Below are positions 1 through 11,721 of a stretch of DNA of 64,000 nucleotides, piece by piece. Position 1 is the first letter of the stretch. Every line of letters begins with the position of its first letter. Source of the DNA: Pseudorasbora parva (taxonomy: Eukaryota > Chordata > Actinopteri > Cypriniformes > Gobionidae); contig NC_090191.1 of assembly GCF_024679245.1 (NCBI RefSeq), positions 4,667,004 to 4,731,003 of the forward strand, given 5' to 3'. The notes beneath the pieces are model-generated. The model was given only the letters and a program-made list of their open reading frames with translations. It searched no databases and was not told the DNA's origin. The position numbers were made by a program, and so were the translations under genes.

Positions 1-786
1 CACTGCTCATTTATGTAGGTGAATTTTACAGATACTGATGAATTTAATGTGTTCACCTTGATAATAAAACATTAAGCGTGTGTGTGTGCAATTATTTCTT
101 TAGACAAGGACAGAAGATCAAACCAGCTTTAAAAAAAAAAAAGTTGGAAACCGTCACAGAAATTAATGGTTTCTATTAAAATACCAATAGGAACCGTTGG
201 CTTTTACAATTTAAACCACTACAGATTTTTCTGATATGTGTGTGGAACATTCTATTAAGATGTGATGCCCCCATCAATAGAACCCAACATATCAGAAGAA
301 AGCCACAGAGACCACAATAATTCCCATTACAACCAGCAAATGCAGTAGAATTTCAGTAATGGTTTCTAGGGTTTTTTATTTTATTATTATTAAGTATCAT
401 GTGTGAAAGCACATAAGAAATACAGCCGGCAGATTTCAAACCTGTCAACACTGATTGGGCTGTCAAAGCAGTCAGGTGGTTCACTACAGGAGTGAAGCAG
501 TGTGTTTGCTTCAGAAAGCATTTTCATGTGACTAGTGACGTAATGATACAAGCTCTGAAGCAGTGGTTCATTGCAAGGACCAGTCGAGTTTGAAGCAAGC
601 GCCGGTGTCAGACGTAACATCACTACATTATGTGGTCCATTTCTCCACAGGGAGGTATTGGACTATGGGAGGGAGGCAAGGACTTAAACACGGCAATAAG
701 TGACCATTTTCAAGAATTTCTAGAAACTAATTTTTGCATTCATGAAACCATTTGATAAGAATCTGGGTTTCTTTTTTTAAATGAAC

Positions 787-792
787 TTTATT
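787..792 (-). promoter_or_regulatory. Polyadenylation signal of the lectin gene
   Basis: AATAAA on the minus strand, about 15 nt after the lectin stop codon. Its position suits a very short 3' UTR. Confidence 0.55.
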
Positions 793-805
793 TTGCTTCC
801 CATTG

Positions 806-2689
806 TCATGTGCCATCATTACATCCACATTTACAGCTGTATGTCACTTCCAGATACTTATGGACACCCACACAGGGATCAGAGAAGACAGAATTTGATG
901 CGTCGAGTTGACAAGACTTCTTCCCATTGCAGCTTAAGAAAGAAAATAGAGAAGAGTCTATTAGCTCTTGAAATCTGAAGTCAATAATTTAGGTCAATGT
1001 ATCAAATGTCCATTTAAGATGCAGGATAATGGGATATAGTTTGTACAGGTTTCAAAAACAGCTGAAGAGTGTGACCTAACATCTAAAGTGACGAGATGAA
1101 GAGGCTCTGCTGTACCTGGAAACAAGGCTGCTGGTCTGAGGACTGTAACAGTCGCATGTGGTTGCCAATTTATGAGGGCAGGTTTCAAGATCCCGGCGGC
1201 CATAATTGGCATGATGAATAGAGAGAACTCCAACTTCTTTTGATACACAAACAGACACGGGTCAGAATTTCATGACTGATGGATTGCCAACACATCTTAA
1301 ATGTCAACTCTTTCAAAAATGACAACATGTGCCAACATGTACTGTAGCAGGAAGATCCAGTCAAAATATTGTGGACATGAGGACCTTAAGGATTCAACAA
1401 GATGCTGTACCCGGCGGTCTCAACATATTAGAGAACATACAGAAAAAGGACAACTTACCACACTCAATGATGCTTTTTTGCCTGGCACAGGTTACATTTC
1501 TCTCTACAATAGTTTGTGGGGTAGTAGAAAGAATTAACAGAACTTTGTACTCATTTGCCATGCCTTACAGTTATAAAGATCAATTTATGACAGAAAGTTA
1601 CTTACTTGCTGGGATACAGTCATAAGACAAAGTCAGGTATTTATAAGTCCCAACACAAGGATCAGAGAAAACCGAGTTGACTGCAGAGACAGTACAGCTC
1701 TTCAGTCCATCACACCTGATTCATGGACAGACAAATGACAAGTAATGCTTTAATAAACTATAGACAACTCTGCATCTAGTGCATCGAAAGATAATGGTTT
1801 ATGATCTCAGGTAAACCTACCGAGCAGACATTATAGAGAGGGATTCAGCCTTTTTGCAGTTGTTATTTGAGAGCTGATGAGCTGGTTTTCCAGTAGCGCA
1901 GACGGTGCAGTCAGTTCGCCCATAGTTGGCATTAAGGACCTTTATGAAACCAGTATCTGACATGGTTTCAAAAAAAAAAAAAAAAACTCTATGAAGCTAG
2001 AAACAAGTTGAAGTCCAGGCTCCAGATACCCTCATGATCTTCCTCCTCTCGCATACTCTCCTATTTGGGAACAAATCTCAAAAGACTGGATTACTCACCA
2101 CATTGGAGAGATGCAGAGTTTCCTTCACAGGCGACGACACTTCTTTCTTCTGCAGAAAGAAGAAACATAAGATTTAGTAAAACGACTGGTTTTGCACTTG
2201 GAAGTCTTTAACCAGACTGTACAGTATATATGTTAGTTGCCTTACCATGTGGAAAGATGATTATTAACAGATAACTTTGTACTCATTTGCCATGCCTTAC
2301 AGTTCTAAAACTGTAAACATCCAATTTATGACGGAAAATACTTACTTGCTGGGATACAGTCATAAGACAAAGCCAGATATTTATAAGTCCCAACACAAGG
2401 ATCAGAGAAAACCGAGTTGACTGCAGAGACAGTACAGCTCTTCAGTCCATCACACCTGATTCATGGACAGACAAATGACAAGTAATGCTTTAATAAACTA
2501 TAGACAACTCTGCATCTCGTGCTTATAAAGTAGTGCATAGAAAGATAATGGTTTATGATCTTTGGTAAACCTACTGAGCAGACATTATAGAGAGGGAATC
2601 AGCCTTTTTGCAGTTGTTATTTGAGAGCTGATGAGCTGGTTTTCCAGCAGCGCAGACGGTGCAGTCAGTTCGCCCATAGTTGGCATTAA
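806..2689 (-). CDS. Rhamnose-binding (SUEL-type) lectin, 5'-truncated, three carbohydrate domains
   Basis: Secreted galactose/rhamnose-binding lectins of fish eggs and mucus are built from tandem SUEL domains. Eight minus-strand exons fit with matching phases: 2689-2575 (cut), 2455-2346, 2149-2099, 1956-1821, 1715-1606, 1503-1459, 1236-1116 and 932-806, ending in TGA at 808-806. Each domain has the family hallmarks: an ANYGRTD or ANYGRRD motif in the first half and DPCVGTYKYL or DPCVGVHKYL in the second. Linkers read VVACEGNSASLQC and VTCARQKSIIEC. Domains 1 and 2 are almost identical; domain 3 is diverged. No signal peptide is present, because the first visible exon stops at a TTAA where a transposon starts. 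The missing 5' part was not found elsewhere in the window, so the gene is probably broken in this haplotype. The family call is firm; whether it is still functional is unknown. Confidence 0.88.
1541..2689 (-). repeat. Internal tandem duplication of a lectin domain (copies 1541-1935 and 2273-2689)
   Basis: The two copies are nearly identical across exons and intron and lie about 740 bp apart. Copy 2 has a small insertion in its intron (near 2521-2535) and a few substitutions. Each copy holds the two exons of one SUEL domain, so this is a recent domain duplication. Similarity ends at TTAA in both copies: copy 1 runs on into exon sequence, copy 2 into the transposon. Confidence 0.9.
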
Positions 2690-2842
2690 ACGTGCAGTAT
2701 GTAACTTTTGGCCACTAGAGGTCACCCATTCAAAATAATAACAACAGACGTACTTTGATGACGTTGGGAAAGTGCGTGGGCTCATGGGAGTTGTTGTCGT
2801 TGTCATTGTCAACCAGCGAATCTGGCACCTCCAGCAGAAAAC

Positions 2843-5136
2843 ATGTTCACTGACAAGGTAAGGTATCGTTATATTACATCTCTATTGTTGTTACGTTTAA
2901 CTTAGTTACGGCTTTTCACTTTATGTATTGTCAATCTAATGAAATAGCATCGAGCTACCATTAGGTCTACTTAACAAACTTATCAGTGACGTTAGCTAAT
3001 GTGTGAGACAGAATGTTGTGCGGGCGGTCGCTAGGTCAACATATAAGTTGAGTGACAGGTATGTTGACATATTAACCGCGCATCATAATTTGAGTTACTC
3101 AAATTATAGACATGTTGTCATGGCATCCGCGCTTGTCGAACATTCTGTCTATCAACTTGAGTCGCTGTTACTAACGTTTATGTTAGATCACAGGAATCTA
3201 ACGTTACTACCCTCGTCCTGGAGAGATGTTGTCCAGACTCTTTTCGCTACAAAACATGTTTCATTACAAGTAATTCTAATAATTATATGTTTCATACGCC
3301 GAATCAGTTGTCATTGTGTGTGTTTGGATCAGGTTTGGATTGAAAACCTTACGTACAGGATGGTAACGCTCTCCAGAACGAGGGTTGGAGACTTGCTCGC
3401 TGTGAAATTAGTTCACAATTAGGTAACGTTAGCACTTATATTATATTGTGCTATGCCAACAACGTGTTGTAAAGAAAACTGTAATTATATAATTACAAAA
3501 CCATAGCAATAAGACTTATGATCACATAAGATGTACATCTCATACACATGCATCTTATGTGACCATAAGACTTATTGCTATGGTTTTGTACTTATCGAAT
3601 TATAATGTCAAACATTTATTTTGTAATTATCAAATACATAAAAAAGACCTATGGTGAACTGATCATGTCCCTTCTGTATCTCAATATTTTTATTTTTATT
3701 TTAGAATTTTGTAGTAATATTTGACAATTAAAAAAAATGTATTATATTAAATCTAACTTTAGCAAAGACAAAGATCAAACAATATGTAGGTATTTATAAT
3801 AAAAGAATAGTCAAAAACCCATAGGAAGCAAGTAGTAAATTAAAAATATAATACAATATAATTTATAAATTTTACATAGACAAAAAACAGTTAATTACAT
3901 TTTTTTTACTCAAGTATGGGGGTTTGAAATAAAATCTAAAAATAATGTTTGTTTTCCTGTCAACATGTGAATATATTGCAGGGAGAGACAGATAGCTCCT
4001 CACCGGATGCCTCAATAGCATCATTAGATATTAGCGATGAGACGTGGAGTCCCCAGCATGGAAAGAAAGACTTGTTATTTGGAAGAGTAACTGCAAGAGA
4101 AAGTAGGAAAGGGACAGGAAGGGCAATTAGAGCAGCTGGAGTGAGTGGGAGAGGAAGACCGGTAGCTAGGGGAAAGGCAAGAGCAGGCAGAAGAGCAGCA
4201 AGCAGTGGAGCAGAAACAAGTGAAGCAGTCGAAGTCATCGGTGAAGGAGGAGTGATTGGAGCTGCTGTAGGGATCGAAGCACCAAGAGGAAGGACTGTAG
4301 GTAGAAGGAGAGGGACGACAAGAGCGGAAAGTACTGCAAGACACAGCAGTGCAACCAGGGGTAGACAGGCAGCTAGAGGAAGAGGGACTAGAGCAGCACT
4401 TGGAATCTCTGAAGAGGACAGAGTGAGGGTGCAGAGGCTGCAAGAGGAAAGAAAGTCCCAGACACAGGTATCTTAGAGAAGACTGCAAGTCTCAGGATAA
4501 GATTAAGCTTCCTTTTATTAATGAGATAAAAATAAATAGATAAAAACATATATATTAATAGAGACAAGAATGTGAAAAATAGATTCATTTTGGATTATTC
4601 TTAGAGTACATTTGTTGAATTCTAAACTTTATTTTTAGGAGCAGTTCCGGAATATGGATCCAAATGACGCTCGCTCACTCTTGATCAGAGTCATGGATAG
4701 AGAGCCTGGCCTTATCTTCGATGTGCTCCAGCCAGCTGCTCAGGGAACAGAAGTTCCATTACCAGGTGTGCCTGGATGGTGCAGCTGCTCAAGATGCAGG
4801 GAAATGGGATCCGACTTAGAAAATAAATGTGGCAAGAGCGAGGCCAACTGTGTCAGTATATTGCCCCACATGTCATTGTATATTTTAGATGAGCATGTAC
4901 TGAGATTATCACGGCGTCTCAGAAATGACATTTATGCTCTCCATGACACACAGCTGCCTGGGGATGACAACCGGGAATACCGCTATGCCGCCTACCGAAA
5001 TTTTGTTTTGTGGAATTATGATGCCCTTGGTGCGGGAAACCGTGTTGTCATCCCCAGCTGTTGTGTGTCCAGAATACGTGATAAATACCCGGACCCAGTT
5101 GGAAGATACACTGGGTTCATAGAAACAATTTTATAA
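2843..5136 (+). CDS. Transposon-carried protein with P2X7-receptor C-terminal-like domain
   Basis: Proposed exons are 2843-2857 (MFTDK, then GTAAGG), 3982-4467 and 4639-5136. All junctions are phase 0 with good splice sites, giving about 332 residues. The middle exon is a low-complexity Arg/Gly/Ala-rich tail with many RG and GR pairs, probably nucleic-acid binding, ending in a short charged helix. The last exon holds the cysteine-rich domain known from the cytoplasmic ballast of P2X7 receptors: WCSCSRCREM, a further Cys cluster, RYAAYRNFVLWNYDALGAGN, VIPSCCVSRIRDKYPDP and a final YTGF. In P2X7 this region binds zinc and nucleotide; its role in a transposon is unknown. No channel segment is present, so this is not a receptor. 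AATAAA follows near 5261. The first exon is the least certain part. Confidence 0.75.
3494..3590. repeat. Near-perfect hairpin, 40-nt arms
   Basis: Arms 3494-3533 and 3551-3590 are reverse complements with two mismatches, around a 17-nt loop. The hairpin lies in the large first intron of the P2X7-domain gene and has no coding potential. It could be a small foldback MITE or a transcribed structured RNA. Confidence 0.85.
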
Positions 5137-5493
5137 ACTTTAGTTGATAAAGACACCTTACTGTTGTTGTTTTCATTTGTGTTTGATTTTTATTTATTTA
5201 TTTATCAATATCTAGAGCAGCAGACATAGGTGATTTTGATTTGTAAGTAGTTTAATTTTTGAAATAAAAATAAAAACTTGTGTTGGAATTGAACAAATAT
5301 ACTTGCGTCATATTTATTTACATGTCATGTTTCGGGAAAATTCGGAGTCTTCTCTCCAAAAAAAAAAAAAAAAAAAAATACTGTTTAATAAACAAATTGC
5401 TCAGTTGTTCTCTTGATGTGTATTGCCGGGCCCTATAAGAGGAAAAAAAAATGTCAAAAAATGACATTTGTTTCAGTGAAATGTATTTACAGT

Positions 5494-8385
5494 TTAAACT
5501 TTCAGCTGGTCACTGGTCATACCTAGGCCTCTACTGACGTGGGACTCAACAATGGTGTCTACAGCTGGAGGTTGAACACTTGGAAGTAGTCCAAGTGTTC
5601 GAGGGTCATCAGGACGTAGAATCCTCCGCCTTGGACAGCCCCTGTCAGAATCCAGTCTTTTTCTCAAAATGGCTGCCTGTAGATCAGGGATGTAGCTGTA
5701 GTTCTTCTCTTCTTTCATGGTGTAGACAGTCCATCTCCCAGATTTTTTTTGGTATTGTCGACGTAAGCTATAAAACAAATTTACAATATAGGTTGTATTT
5801 AGTTTGAATGCACTAATAAACATACATTTTACATTCTAAAGTCCTGAGTCTAAAATAAGATATTTATTTATTTAAAATGTTACACAAATTATACACTGCA
5901 GATAAATATGCTTTTAAGAATAGTGTGCACTGATAATTTATTGGCCATCTTACATCAATTGGCCTTCTTTGTTGAGAAGTGGCGGTCTGTTTTTATGATG
6001 GTTGTAGTCAAGTGCTGCCAGGAGAGTACGTGCCTCATAAACCAATGGCGAGAAACTGAAACGTTTGCTTGCGTACATAAGTATATGGTTGTGAAAGGAC
6101 TCCAGTTGACAGGTAGATCTGTGTAAATAATGTCTGAAGAATTATAACACAGACTAGAGGTTATAAAGAGGTTAGAGGTTATAGCTAGTTACCTGAAAGG
6201 CAGATATCTGTGCACATCTTTAAGCCATCTCTTGTTAAGCACAATCTTTTCTAGTGCCTTGTGAGCCTGTGACCCACTCTCCAGCCATTCTCTCTCATTA
6301 TTGTCTGCCAGACAATCATGCAAGCATTTGCCAAGGTACCATGTGTGTTCATTGGTAACATGATGAAGCACACTGCTCCAGAGTTTCTACAAGAAATAGT
6401 TGCAGATTAAATCAGACAGTGTAAAAACAATACAAGTTCAGATGTCAATGTGTTGTACTTAGTGTTCTATGATCTAAATGTGGACGAGTGTCAAAAGATT
6501 AAGTACATACACCCAAGTCAGCTGTGTGTACAAATTTATTTAATTGCAAATAAATGTATTATGTACACTGCCCATTATTTTTTTAAAAAGTTATTTTGGA
6601 ATACGAATCTGGAGCCTTTTCCATTATCAAGGTCAGGTTAGTTTTTGGTCAGTCTAGCCATATGATTAAACTTTGTTTTTAAAAGACCTCCTCAAAAAAG
6701 TTAACAATATTGGAGTAAATCTAAACATCATTTATTTATTTATTTATACGAATTTGGAATACAATTTTAAATGTATTACTTACCCTGAAATGCCCATCAG
6801 TCTCTGCTGTCTTACAACAGAACCAAAAGTGGTTAACAATGTCTTTGGTCCACTTCAGAAGTATTTTTTGCCCTGACAGCTGTCCTGCCTTAGTATGAAA
6901 AAAAAACATATTTAGAATATGTTATAAATATATGTTCACATGTCCAAATTGAAACTTTAAAAATATAAAAACCCACTGCTGTGATCTTCTTGGCCAGATT
7001 CTTCGCACCATGCCACATATCCCATGAGTGAAGTACTCCTGAGTCCTTGTACCTACCAGAGTTAGGATCTTGGAAACAAAACAAAAACAAAAAAGTTATT
7101 TTGAAGCTAATATATGTAATAGAAAAAAAACATCCACATCTACTAAACAAAAGATTATATATTTATTCAGTAAATAATAACTACTGTACTTACTCATAAG
7201 AGAAGAAATCTGATTGTGAGCATCCGTACAAATTTCTGTGAGCTTTATTTCAGTTAGAAGCTTGTCCATGGTCCTTACAAAAGCCTCTCTTTCCATAATT
7301 ACAGAGTTTCGCTGGGTCTGCCTTTTGTCAATGGTCACAACAGATATAATCTCCTTTGATTCGTTCTCCATTGTGGTGTAGGTGCAGTACTGTGCACAGT
7401 GTCCTGGACTGTCCATTCTTCCATCTGCTGTAAAAGTCAAGAAAAAAAACGAATTCTGAATGAGAAATGCGATGACAAACTAGAAAATAGTCCAAGACAG
7501 GATAAAATAACAGATCAAAATATTAATATAAAATTGTACTTTAAAAAAACATATATAAAACAACAAATTTGAACTAAATCATGAATTAAGGATATTACAC
7601 ATAAAAATATAGTTTGAAATGGAATTATTTTCAAGAAGCCAGGGGACATACCTAGAACTACAACACTGTCTTTATCCTGCAGCCGTTGGATTGCTGTAGA
7701 TCTCTTCACTTCCCAAAATTCCCTGATTGTTCCTACACACTAGGTGTCTTGTATGTTAAAGAAAAGGTCCTTCCCAACAAATCCCATGTTCATGTATTTG
7801 AACAGGTGGGAAACTTTATAGTAGTTATTCCCAGACAGTAGTACATTTGTAGCCATCATGAAGTCTCCTGCCTGGATCCCATATTTTAGTGTGGGCTGTG
7901 AGTTCCACTTCCATATTTTGTGACCATTGGAACATATCTGTATTAAAACAATATTATAATTAGACAAACTCAACTTTTCTGTATAAATTAAATTTCAATA
8001 AATAATGTAGATGTATACGTAGTTGTGGTATGTAGATACTTTTTGACTCACCCATTCAATGATTGTTCCTGTGCCTCTTGAAATCAGATTTACTTCAAAT
8101 GGTGCTAAAGCCTGGCAAGCCTGATTTGTCACATTGTTTGTGAAATTGCATTTCAAAATAGGCAGCTTTAGACACGTAACCAGCTGTTTCAAATTCAATT
8201 GATACACTATTGATGCCTTCTGTCCAATCACATCATCCTCACACAAGACCTGTAAGCTAGACGGTGACGTGACCAAATCTTCTTCTTGGGGCGGTACATC
8301 ATTCTCAGTGGAAAGTACCGTTTCTTCCAGGCTGATGAACGGAAGCTTTTCCATCATCTCCAATGTTTTTTTTCCTCCACCAGTT
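5494..8385 (-). pseudogene. Kolobok-like DDE transposase, one premature stop
   Basis: Eight minus-strand exons fit canonical splice sites: 8385-8053, 7937-7652, 7427-7194, 7078-6977, 6888-6784, 6386-6193, 6118-5954 and 5767-5494. Order of motifs: an acidic N-terminal part, CSNGHKIWKWNSQP (the C..GH...W.SQ signature of this fish transposase family), LLSGNNYYK, ADGRMDSPGH (first catalytic Asp region), CTDAHNQI, KDSGVLHSWDMWHGAKNLAK, a His-rich W..VLHHVTNEHTW segment, LESFHN and EARTLLAALDYNHHK. The only break seen is an in-frame TAG after FFNIQDT in the second exon (about 7740). The exon before 8385 is unresolved; upstream same-strand exons resemble a DUF4806-type N-module. The superfamily name rests on motif memory and the TTAA site. 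Confidence 0.72.
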
Positions 8386-8867
8386 CTGTCATTGTAAAAC
8401 AATTATTACATTATGCATTATTAACATGCGTTTACTTTTTGGAAAATTGATTTATTTTCTTTTTTTAAAGATATCAGTAAAAGAGAAAGTTATTATAAAC
8501 ACATCATTACACTAAAATATACAATATTCAATTAATAATTCATCATTACAATAAACAATTCAATTAATCAAACAAACATAAAATTACGCAAAGGGTGAGT
8601 TTATTAAGAGGATTCATTGTGGGTATAAAACAAGACTAATATACAAATAATTATAATCACGAATATATATATATTAAATAATTAAATGGTTACCATCAAG
8701 AGCTTGCGGATTATTGTGGATACAAAAATAAATTTTAATTGGTGGTAATCAACATTACACCACAAGTACTACAGACTAATCTGGAATATTCCTTAAATTC
8801 AATGGAAGTATAATTATTTAAATGAAACGGTGAAAGAAAAAGAAAACATTTAAATGTACTCACAGTG

Positions 8868-10523
8868 AGGTGCCTCAGGCAACATTACAGCTGATCTTTT
8901 TTAAAAAAAATTTTTTCATTGGTTGTTCCTCATCTAACGCAAGGGGAAAAAAACAATGAGTAGAAAATCTGAATAAAAAACGTAGTGACCTAACCTTCAT
9001 CAGGCTTCTCAGCTGAAAAAAATGTAATAAAAAAAAATATATATTAACAGCGACTTTTTTGTGTACATTTCTAAATATGTAGACCTTCTTAATTTGGGTC
9101 CTTTTTGCACAACATAGAAAGGGGCTTCTCGGTACTCTTTAGATTATCATCTAACATTCGTTATAATCAAATATTCAACAATTAATTTCAGTATTTTTTT
9201 TAAACACTATACTTACATTCGGGTGCAATTGCTGATCTTGACCGTTAATTTGATTTCTTTGCTGTTCTCAGACTGGAGGCTCATCTTCAGGGCCAAAAGC
9301 AATAGGAAAAGAGCATTTAATTTTTCAATTAGAAACATACGTAAAATGGCTCTGTTCTAAATCATTTAATACCGCTGTTTAACCTCATATACAATGAATG
9401 CAACAAGCAAAGAATAATTGACAACAGGCTGTTGAATTATTAGAAAAATAATGAACACCTGAGGTGATGCGGTCACGACACAAAGCGTCCAACGGCTCTT
9501 TTGCTGGTTACGAAACGTCATTTTAAAGCTGGTAACAGAGGCTTGACCCAAAGTGAGTGTTTCAACTTCTCAAATTAATTCCTATGAAAGTTAAGCTTCC
9601 ATAGGCATGAACTGAAAACAGTGTATGACTGCTGAGAGCGCGGACGCATTTACACCATCACTGTGCGTTTCCTAGAAAATAATTGCACACCTAAGAACGT
9701 TCATCAGCCAATCAGATTCAAGCATTCAATGGCCCTCTAGTATAATAGTGATATAATAATGATTTCACCTTGTGATGATTCACTGTCCTCATGGACTGTA
9801 AAACAAAATGAGCAGTTTTAAAAAAAATATGTATAGTTAACTTTCATTTTGATTTTCCTTGATCATTTCAACTTCATTTATTGTGTATACTTACGATGTT
9901 GCCTCTGTTGTGCATTTCTGGGCTTGTTGGGCTGGAATTCTTCTGCAAGAAACCAAGTTAAAACAGAAATTGTCTTTCAATGTGAAGAACCTTACTTTAT
10001 CTAGAGTGCCAGCACAGACCTAATACCTCGAAATCGTCTTGGTGGGATGATCTTTCTTGTATGGTTTCCATCAGAGTCCTCAACATGAGACGTTTCCAGT
10101 GCTTTTTGGGCCCAGTATCTAGCCAGGTTGTAACTGTCTATACTCAAAATGGCACAACTTTTGCTTAATATACATTATATAAACAATCAATATTTTAGGA
10201 ATATCTTACAAATAACCTTTAGTGTTATTTTGCATACTTTACCTGTGTCAGAAAATACTCTGACTGCATATTTTGTCCAGAGGTGTTTATCTGGAATGGT
10301 GCATTTTTTGACCTTGGTTCCAACATTTGAATTTGGCCAATAGCAAAACAGTACCTTTCAGACAGAAACAAGGATATTTGCTTAATGTTGTCTCTTTTTT
10401 TTTATAATTGAAAAAAAAAATGGACTAAATCTTACCCCATTGATCCACTCTAGCCACAAGGATGGTGCCACTTCAACCTCATTTTGCTCAATGAAATTAA
10501 GTACTACATAGCGCAGATAAACA
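8868..10523 (-). pseudogene. N-terminal module of a DUF4806-type protein
   Basis: Minus-strand exons: about 10523-10436 (YVVLNFIEQNEVEVAPSLWL), 10354-10243 (VLFCYWPNSNVGTKVKKC, then WTKYAVRVFSDT), 10137-10027 (DSYNLARYWAQKALETS), 9942-9895, about 9796-9771 and possible acidic exons near 9287-9217, 9012-8996 and 8930-8868. This matches the conserved start of DUF4806 proteins: a short beta-rich module, a CYWP motif, then a basic region. One exon has an in-frame TGA after DEPPV, and the exon at 8930-8868 ends in a stop or is frameshifted in a T8/A6 run. The DUF4806 domain itself is absent; the Kolobok transposase exons follow on the same strand. It could be a truncated separate gene or the N-terminus of the transposase gene. 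Confidence 0.6.
9600..9770. repeat. Cyprinid interspersed repeat fragment
   Basis: The block containing AATTGCACACCTAAGAACG and CATCAGCCAATCAGATTCAA, ending near CCTCTAGTATAATAG, resembles a repeat frequent in cyprinid genomes. No coding potential. It sits between DUF4806-type exons. Confidence 0.4.
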
Positions 10524-10924
10524 TGTAAGTAAAAATGATATAAATCAGTGTACATTTCATTTATGTATTGCAAGGTAAATGTACAGTTGCATATTAATAG
10601 ACAGTTATTGACTACTTTCTCTAACCTCATACTTAAATTATGTTTTCCAATGTTGTTTCTTGTTGTACTGGAAACATCTAGGTTTTCAAAAGGGCATGGC
10701 GTTGGAGAGCAAATCACCAGAAGATAGGAGTAAACTGTAGGAGGCAGGAACTTATGGAGCTAATCTTCAGAAGGTAGAGACTCAGGGGCAAAGCTTCAGT
10801 ACCAAGAACTCAGGGTAAAGCCAAAGGAGTGAGACATGGAGGGGGCAAAGTTTCAGGAATCAGAGACTCAGGGGTGAAAGGAAGGCTTCAAGTATGTATT
10901 TTCACAGAATTTATGATTCTCTTA
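10524..10924. other. Non-coding stretch
   Basis: AT-rich then purine-rich sequence with loosely repeated CAGGGGCAAAG/GACTCAGGG motifs near 10780-10880. No gene is seen. It separates two transposon remnants. Confidence 0.5.
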
Positions 10925-11715
10925 TAATATTTTATTCGCATTTTTGGTGATTGATCCACAAAAGCAGTAATTTTTTCATTACCCCAAGGCAGGCATGTAA
11001 TCTATAGGAAATTATTTTATAATGTCAATTGGGAGGACAGAGAAAGGTGAAATCTTCTCCTCTTGATGGTGTTCTGGCTGCCAACACCCCCTGAATGATT
11101 CGTCTGTCCTCAAGGTCAGATTGTCCACATCAGGATATGTCATCCGACCATCCCAGGATCCCCTCTGGGTGCATCTGTCACACCCATAGTAACCTGAGAA
11201 CTGCTTGACACACTTGACCATGGCTTTGGCTGGAGCATCGCAGGTAACGCATCTCAGTTTGATGTTTAAATGCTTGCCTTCCCAGGTCAGACCATTCTGC
11301 ATTAGTTCTGCCAATTCCTGAACTGTGTCACTGGCAAAATCTTGCGTTTTGGGTTTGGATGCAGCAGTTGTGAGGCAGAGGGGGAAAATGCATGCTGGCG
11401 TCAAATTAATGGAACAAAGAACTGGCCAGAGGGACAAGTTTGAACTTTTGAATAATGGTAGCCCATCAACATTTAAGGAGAGGTCAAGTGACTGTAGATG
11501 GTCTGTCACATCTGCAGGATATCTGCTCAGATGTTTTGAGAGCTGATCTGCCACATTTGAAACACACATGCCCATTCTGAAAGTTCTTCTCTGAGCGTGG
11601 TTGTTTCTTGTTCGCTCTCAGAACTTGACAGGGCTAGATCTGAAAACATGCCAAGATTTTCCTCCTCAAAGTGATGGTTGTGACTAAGCCTGTCACTATC
11701 AGCAATGCTGGCCAT
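10925..11715 (-). pseudogene. Frameshifted DYMH-type transposase remnant
   Basis: The frame from 11715 (acidic start, SSSESEQ) shifts near 11570 into the frame ending at 11012. This holds NVDGLPLFKSSNLSLWPVL, a Cys pair with CDAPAKAM, GYYGCDRCTQRGSWDGRM, a TDESF segment and HH before SPFSVLPIDI. After a stop and another shift, minus-strand bases to about 10925 read HACLGVMKKLLLLW. This is the DYMH-x-VCLGV-MKKLL signature of a transposase-like family widespread in fish; the Asp/Met positions are damaged. C-terminal parts are missing. The class (possibly CACTA/EnSpm) is not certain. Confidence 0.72.
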
Positions 11716-11721
11716 CTTAAA

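Larger units (their letters stand above)
2690..8402. mobile_element. Kolobok-like DNA transposon (right end uncertain)
   Basis: The left edge directly follows a TTAA (2686-2689) that splits a lectin exon; TTAA is the target site of Kolobok and piggyBac elements. The start (GTGCAGTATGTAAC, then GGCCACTAGAGGTC) resembles a repeat common in cyprinids. Inside are two convergent genes: a plus-strand P2X7-domain protein and a minus-strand transposase. I could not find the mirror-image right terminus, so the end given is only the known extent of the transposase exons; the element may continue past 9-10.7 kb. Confidence 0.6.

Noticed and set aside
3003..3422. 139-codon plus-strand frame between the first two exons of the P2X7-domain gene
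   Set aside because: No recognisable domain, and it lies in sequence best read as an intron (good GTAAGG donor before it, acceptor after it). Long frames of this size occur by chance.
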